Source of the DNA: an uncultured Bacillota bacterium
GTDB taxonomy: Bacteria > Bacillota > Clostridia > Christensenellales > UBA1242
Direction of reading: 5' to 3'
Length of the DNA: 9,430 bases
NCBI GenBank assembly: GCA_945921365.1
Contig: CAMEKL010000014.1
Span: forward strand, 1-9,430
Shown: one piece after another, positions 6,151-9,430 of the stretch
How positions within the stretch are numbered: position 1 is the stretch's first letter
Layout: each line of letters starts with the position of its first letter
Made by a program: the position numbers and the translations under genes
Notes under the pieces: model-generated
Told to the model about the DNA's origin: nothing
Databases searched by the model: none
Seen by the model: the letters and a program-made list of their open reading frames with translations, nothing else

Positions 6151-8098
6151 ATTGATTTTTTAATTCTTTTTTAAGTTCTGAAATTTTATTTCTAAGTTCA
6201 ATTGCAAGTTCGAAATCAAGCCTTGCAGATGCTGTCTGCATGAGCCCTTTAAGCTTTTCAATCTCCTGTGGAATTTCTTCTTTTCTAATTTTATTTTGTT
6301 TTGCTTTTTCTGTTATTAAAAGTGTGTTTTCAATTTTTTTAACAATTGTTTTTGGAGTGATATTATGCTGTTTGTTAAATTCCATTTGAATTTTTCTTCT
6401 TCTATTTGTCTCATCAAACGCAGTTTGCATTGCTGGCGTGATTTTGTCTGCAAACATAACAACTTTGCCTTCACTGTTTCTTGCAGCACGACCGATTGTT
6501 TGAATGAGCGCTGGAACAGAGCGGAGAAATCCTTCTTTGTCGGTATCTAAAATTATAACACGCATAACTTCGGGAAGGTCTAAGCCTTCACGCAGTAAGT
6601 TAATTCCAACAAGCACATCAAAATCTCCACTTCTAAGTCCATTTATAATGTCAATTCTTTCAAGTGTGTCAATTTCAGAGTGAAGATACCTAACTTTTAT
6701 TTTCTTTTCAGAAAGGAAAGAAGTTAAACTTTCTGCCATCTTTTTAGTTAGCGTTGTAATTAGAACCCTTCCGTTTTTTGAAGTTACTTCTAAAATCTCT
6801 TTAATTATGCTTTCAATTTGATTTTTTGTTGGTCTCACTTCAATTTCTGGGTCTAAAAGTCCAGTTGGTCTAATAAGTTGTTCAACAACCTGCCCGCTTC
6901 TTTCAAGTTCAAATTGTGCTGGCGTTGCAGAAATAAAAATTGTTTGCCCAAGCTTATGCTTAAATTCTTCAAAATTTAGTGGCCTGTTATCGAAAGCGGC
7001 TTCAACCCTAAAGCCATAATCAACGAGATTTGTTTTTCTTGCCTTGTCTCCATTGAACATCGCTTTAATTTGTGGAATTGTCATGTGGCTTTCATCAATA
7101 ATTGTTAAAAAGTCACCATCAAAATAGTCCATAAGTGTGAATGGTGGCTCTCCCTTTTGCCTTCCATCAAAATATCTTGAATAGTTTTCAATGCCAGAGC
7201 AGTAGCCAACTTCTTTCATCATTTCAATATCATAATATGTTCTTTCTTTTAAACGTTGAGCTTCAATGAATTTTCCTAAAAACTTTTTAACTTCACTATC
7301 GCAATCTTTTTGAATTTGTTCAAGTGCTTTATTTAGTCTTTCAGAGCCAATTGCGAAATGTGTTGCTGGAAAAATTGAGACATTTTTAAGCGTGCATAAA
7401 ACATCGCCAGTAAAGGCATCAACTTCACAGATGCGGTCTATTTCATCTCCAAAAAATTCAATTCTTATTGCATGTTCTGAAGAGCTTGCTGGAAAAACTT
7501 CAAGGCTGTCTCCTTTCGCTCTAAAATTTGTTCTTTTAAAGTCAATTTCACTTCTTGTGTATTGAATTTCAATAAGTTTTTTTATTATCTCTTCTCTTGA
7601 AATTTGTTGACCTTCTCTTAGTGTTATTTGAAGTCTTAAATATTCTTCTGGATTCCCAAGACCATATATGCAAGAAACAGATGCAACAACAATGGTGTCT
7701 CGCCTTTCCAAAATTGAACCTGTTGCTGAATTTCTAAGTTTGTCTATTTCTTCGTTGATTGACATATCTTTTTCAATGTAGGTGTCTGTTGAAACAATGT
7801 AGGACTCCGGCTGATAGTAATCATAATATGAAACAAAAAACTCAACTCTATTGTTTGGAAAAAATTCCCTAAACTCATTGCAAAGTTGCGCTGCAAGAAT
7901 TTTGTTATGAGCAATTACAAGCGTTGGCTTGTTAACCTTTTCAATCACATTTGCAATTGTAAAAGTTTTACCGCTTCCAGTAACACCCAAAAGAACTTGC
8001 GAAGCAAGCCCATCATTAAGCCCCTCGACAAGTTTTTCAATTGCTTCTGGTTGATCTCCGCTTGGTTTAAATTTTGAATTGAGTTCAAATTTTTCCAT
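6149..8098 (-). CDS. uvrB: Excinuclease ABC subunit B
   Basis: A 649-residue UvrB, the damage-verifying helicase-like subunit of UvrABC nucleotide excision repair; it acts with UvrA and UvrC on DNA. Visible elements in order: N-terminal [14 protein letters not shown] (10-23); Walker A GVTGSGKT (38-45); the DNA-inserting beta-hairpin with [10 protein letters not shown] (91-100); [12 protein letters not shown] (142-153); [11 protein letters not shown] (298-308); Walker B DESH (335-338); MFNGDKARK (347-355); SATP (390-393); [11 protein letters not shown] (501-511); motif [11 protein letters not shown] (533-541); and a C-terminal UVR domain (about 609-645) for UvrC contact. Nothing essential is missing. 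No uvrA or uvrC is adjacent and no LexA box (GAAC-N4-GTTC) was seen upstream. The ATG has no ribosome binding site, and the TATAAT lies six bases before it, so the message may be leaderless. Confidence 0.98.
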   Translation of the reverse strand: MEKFELNSKFKPSGDQPEAIEKLVEGLNDGLASQVLLGVTGSGKTFTIANVIEKVNKPTLVIAHNKILAAQLCNEFREFFPNNRVEFFVSYYDYYQPESYIVSTDTYIEKDMSINEEIDKLRNSATGSILERRDTIVVASVSCIYGLGNPEEYLRLQITLREGQQISREEIIKKLIEIQYTRSEIDFKRTNFRAKGDSLEVFPASSSEHAIRIEFFGDEIDRICEVDAFTGDVLCTLKNVSIFPATHFAIGSERLNKALEQIQKDCDSEVKKFLGKFIEAQRLKERTYYDIEMMKEVGYCSGIENYSRYFDGRQKGEPPFTLMDYFDGDFLTIIDESHMTIPQIKAMFNGDKARKTNLVDYGFRVEAAFDNRPLNFEEFKHKLGQTIFISATPAQFELERSGQVVEQLIRPTGLLDPEIEVRPTKNQIESIIKEILEVTSKNGRVLITTLTKKMAESLTSFLSEKKIKVRYLHSEIDTLERIDIINGLRSGDFDVLVGINLLREGLDLPEVMRVIILDTDKEGFLRSVPALIQTIGRAARNSEGKVVMFADKITPAMQTAFDETNRRRKIQMEFNKQHNITPKTIVKKIENTLLITEKAKQNKIRKEEIPQEIEKLKGLMQTASARLDFELAIELRNKISELKKELKNQ

Positions 8099-8104
8099 AA
8101 TCTT

Positions 8105-8132
8105 ATTATATATAATTTTTTAAAAAAAACAA
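8105..8132 (-). promoter_or_regulatory. Promoter of uvrB (TTGTTT-N16-TATAAT), predicted leaderless
   Basis: On the minus strand TTGTTT (8132-8127), 16 bases, then TATAAT (8110-8105). Six bases (AAGATT) separate the -10 from the uvrB ATG, which puts the expected transcription start at the A of the ATG. The -35 lies inside the terminator stem and T tract of the upstream gene. Confidence 0.6.
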
Positions 8133-8151
8133 TTAGATTACTCTAATCGTT
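8122..8151 (-). terminator. Intrinsic terminator of the HicB-like/solenoid unit
   Basis: Read on the minus strand, AACGATTAG (8151-8143) pairs with CTAATTGTT (8136-8128), nine pairs with one G-T, around a six-base loop. An eight-T tract ends at 8122. The stem includes the TAG stop codon of the repeat protein (8145-8143). Confidence 0.7.
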
Positions 8152-9102
8152 TTTATTATCATTTTTTAAACTAGCCTTTGCTTTTTCTGCAATTAAATTT
8201 ATTTTTTCTTTTAAGTCTTCCGATTTATTTTCTTCTTCAATTTCAAATAGATCTTCGTTGTCATTTGAAGCTATTTCTTCAGCTGGCTCTTTTATTTCAT
8301 TAAAAAAGTCAACATCAGCACTTTCAACACCCTTCTTTTCTTTCTGTTTCTCAGTTTGCTTCTCTTGTTTTGTTTCTTTTTTTATCTCATTAGGATTATT
8401 TAAAACTTTTGCAATGCCATTAAGTTCGCCAACTTCACCAGAAATTTTCGTTGTTATTTCACTTTCACCCATCATAACTTCTATTTTGCCGTTGTTTAGT
8501 GTTGAAATCACAGACTTATCACATAAATTTGAAATCAAACCGTTATTAAGTGTGCCAATAAAAGATTTTTCTGTGATATAATCCACATTTCCATTCATAA
8601 TTGTTGTGATTTTACTGTTATCTATAACGTTTGAAATTGAGCCAGAAATCAGTGTCCCAATTGAAGCTCTGTTTCTCATGAACAAAATTTTTCCATCATT
8701 AAATGTTTCAATTTTACTTTTATCATCAACAAATTTTAAAAGCCCGTTGTTAAATGTTCCAATTTTGGATTTATTTTTTAAATATTGAATTACGCCATCA
8801 TTAAAAGTTGTTATGCTTGCTTTATCTTTAACTTTTGTTATAAAGCCATTTTTAAAAAAACCAATGTTCGCTTTTTTACTCAACCACTCAATTCTTCCAC
8901 CCTTAAAAATTTGAATTTTCGCTTTTCCGCCAACAAGTTTATAATTTGAATTTTCACTTTCAATTATAATTGCCTTTCTTGTTGCAATAACATTTTCGCA
9001 ATCTAAAACATAGTGTTTTCCATCTTTCAAAACAATGTTTTTTTCACCTTTATGATGAAACGGCTCTCCTTCTTTATTCTTAAAAAAATCTAAAAAACCC
9101 AT
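8143..9102 (-). CDS. Cytoplasmic repeat protein, predicted beta-solenoid (ten 17-residue repeats)
   Basis: A 319-residue protein with no signal peptide or membrane helix. The N-terminus (1-60) starts MGFLDFFKNK and may cap the fold. Residues 61-230 are ten consecutive repeats of exactly 17 residues with no insertion, consensus [AS]-x-I-x-T-[FL]-n-n-G-x-I-x-x-[lv]-x-d-[KN]. Ile at position 3, Gly at 9 and Ile at 11 are almost invariant. Such regular turns with two alternating hydrophobic positions fit a right-handed beta-helix; bactofilins also have about 17 residues per turn but their motif differs. Residues from about 238 are a Lys/Glu-rich tail, probably disordered (KKETKQEKQTEKQKEKK, then acidic EEIASNDNEDLFEIEEENK), ending in a short amphipathic helix. 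The start has AGGAG five bases upstream, overlapping the stop of the HicB-like gene. Function unknown; a scaffold or structural role is inference. Confidence 0.85.
   Translation of the reverse strand: MGFLDFFKNKEGEPFHHKGEKNIVLKDGKHYVLDCENVIATRKAIIIESENSNYKLVGGKAKIQIFKGGRIEWLSKKANIGFFKNGFITKVKDKASITTFNDGVIQYLKNKSKIGTFNNGLLKFVDDKSKIETFNDGKILFMRNRASIGTLISGSISNVIDNSKITTIMNGNVDYITEKSFIGTLNNGLISNLCDKSVISTLNNGKIEVMMGESEITTKISGEVGELNGIAKVLNNPNEIKKETKQEKQTEKQKEKKGVESADVDFFNEIKEPAEEIASNDNEDLFEIEEENKSEDLKEKINLIAEKAKASLKNDNKND
8413..8922 (-). repeat. Ten tandem 51-base coding repeats
   Basis: Codons 61-230 of the repeat protein, ten units of 17 codons with exact period. The units have diverged at nucleotide level and share mainly the codons around 'NNG-I', so this is an old protein repeat and not a recent DNA expansion. 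Confidence 0.85.
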
Positions 9103-9110
9103 AGAATCTC

Positions 9111-9368
9111 CTACATAACAATTGCATCAACGAGCATTACAATGTTCTTTTTATATTTTTCTGCAATTTTTTCAAATTTTGTTGGAATTAAAATATCATC
9201 GTCCATCTTAACTGCATATTCACAAAAGATTCTCAAGTAATCTTTAATATATAAAAAAGCTTCTTCAATTGAGTCACCTTCCGTGGTTATATTAAGGTCT
9301 GGAACAAAAACAGAAAAAGTTTCATCTTCTTTCTTAACAAAAACTGCTGGAAAAACATATTGTTGCAT
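9111..9368 (-). CDS. HicB-like protein without visible HicA partner
   Basis: An 85-residue protein matching the HicB antitoxin fold: 'YVFPAVFVKKEDETFSVFVPDL' (4-25) followed by 'ITTEGDSIEEAF' (27-38) and a helix (39-53), the beta-beta-beta-alpha partial RNase H-like core. The canonical 'PDLpGc-TqG' is altered to PDLNITTEG, so the usual Gly-Cys pair is missing. There is no DNA-binding C-terminus; it ends after 'KNIVMLVDAIVM'. No HicA toxin is downstream: the next gene, eight bases away, is the repeat protein, so the two are one operon. The ATG at 9368 is chosen because AGGAG stands six bases upstream; reading upstream in frame to 9410 adds 14 residues without a ribosome site. An orphan HicB-type domain with a non-toxin role is possible. 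Family call good, function uncertain. Confidence 0.75.
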   Translation of the reverse strand: MQQYVFPAVFVKKEDETFSVFVPDLNITTEGDSIEEAFLYIKDYLRIFCEYAVKMDDDILIPTKFEKIAEKYKKNIVMLVDAIVM

Positions 9369-9374
9369 ATAATA

Positions 9375-9379
9375 CTCCT
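9375..9379 (-). promoter_or_regulatory. Ribosome binding site AGGAG of the HicB-like gene
   Basis: AGGAG on the minus strand, six bases from the ATG at 9368, selects this start over in-frame ATGs at 9389 and 9410. Confidence 0.8.
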
Positions 9380-9390
9380 TATATTTCATA

Positions 9391-9429
9391 TTATCGGAAG
9401 TTGTCGTCAAGCAGCCCGAAGGGATATTT
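9391..9429 (-). CDS. Possible 3' end of an upstream gene
   Basis: One minus-strand frame entering from the right edge reads KYPFGLLDDNFR and stops with TAA at 9393-9391, 22 bases before the HicB-like ATG, a normal operon spacing. Its codons (TTC, GGG, CTG, GAC) are more GC-rich than those of neighbouring genes. The stretch is too short to identify and could instead be noncoding. Confidence 0.25.
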   Translation of the reverse strand, partial: KYPFGLLDDNFR

Positions 9430-9430
9430 G

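Noticed and set aside
8099..8142. LexA/SOS box upstream of uvrB
   Set aside because: No GAAC-N4-GTTC or close variant is present in the intergenic stretch.
8258..8581. 107-codon plus-strand open frame opposite the repeat protein
   Set aside because: It is a complement shadow of the Lys/Glu-rich tail and repeats; no promoter or ribosome site is visible.
8413..8922. CRISPR-like or satellite DNA repeats
   Set aside because: The 51-base period is coding, the units are diverged and have no spacers.
9369..9410. N-terminal extension of the HicB-like protein from 9410
   Set aside because: No ribosome site precedes it, while AGGAG is ideally spaced for 9368, and HicB proteins start just before the Y-[FY]PAVF strand.
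1..9430. tRNA, rRNA, riboswitch, insertion sequence or phage genes
   Set aside because: All gaps over 60 bases are accounted for by promoters and terminators; no cloverleaf, conserved RNA motif, transposase or terminal inverted repeats were seen.

Overview
The window is a visibly AT-rich bacterial chromosome segment. It has strong AGGAG-type ribosome binding sites, sigma-A-like promoters and the standard genetic code (all four Trp codons in the cardiolipin synthase are TGG). A UvrB and a Cls of Firmicutes type, a SipW/TasA-like secreted protein and a lipoprotein with a DUF5050-like propeller together suggest an uncultured, gut-type low-GC Clostridia member. That placement is inference. No mobile element, CRISPR array, rRNA or tRNA gene was found.

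Layout from left to right. (1) Bases 1-3317 are all on the minus strand: the first 18 codons of a probable leucyl-tRNA synthetase gene; a beta-propeller lipoprotein with its own promoter; a membrane-anchored alpha/beta hydrolase; and an unrecognised charged protein that heads a two-gene operon with the hydrolase. (2) Bases 3318-3447 hold back-to-back promoters. The plus-strand one drives a small DUF4190-like membrane protein that ends in a bidirectional terminator shared with the convergent cls gene. (3) Bases 5276-5393 are a second divergent promoter region, between cls (minus) and a TasA-like secreted protein (plus). It holds a 17-base element present twice (16/17 identical), one copy over the -35 of each promoter. 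(4) The TasA-like gene and uvrB (minus) converge on another shared terminator. (5) To the right, a minus-strand pair encodes an orphan HicB-like protein and a cytoplasmic protein with ten exact-length 17-residue repeats, probably a beta-solenoid. This unit ends in a terminator that overlaps the uvrB promoter.

How the genes relate: most are housekeeping or envelope genes (DNA repair, cardiolipin synthesis, surface or secreted proteins) in short independent units, not one pathway. The main points of interest are the 17-residue-repeat protein with its HicB-like partner, the apparently leaderless uvrB and near-leaderless cls messages, the repeated element between cls and the TasA-like gene, and the in-frame UGA separating the charged protein from the hydrolase. 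I see no convincing multi-gene undescribed system; the HicB-like/solenoid pair is the closest candidate.
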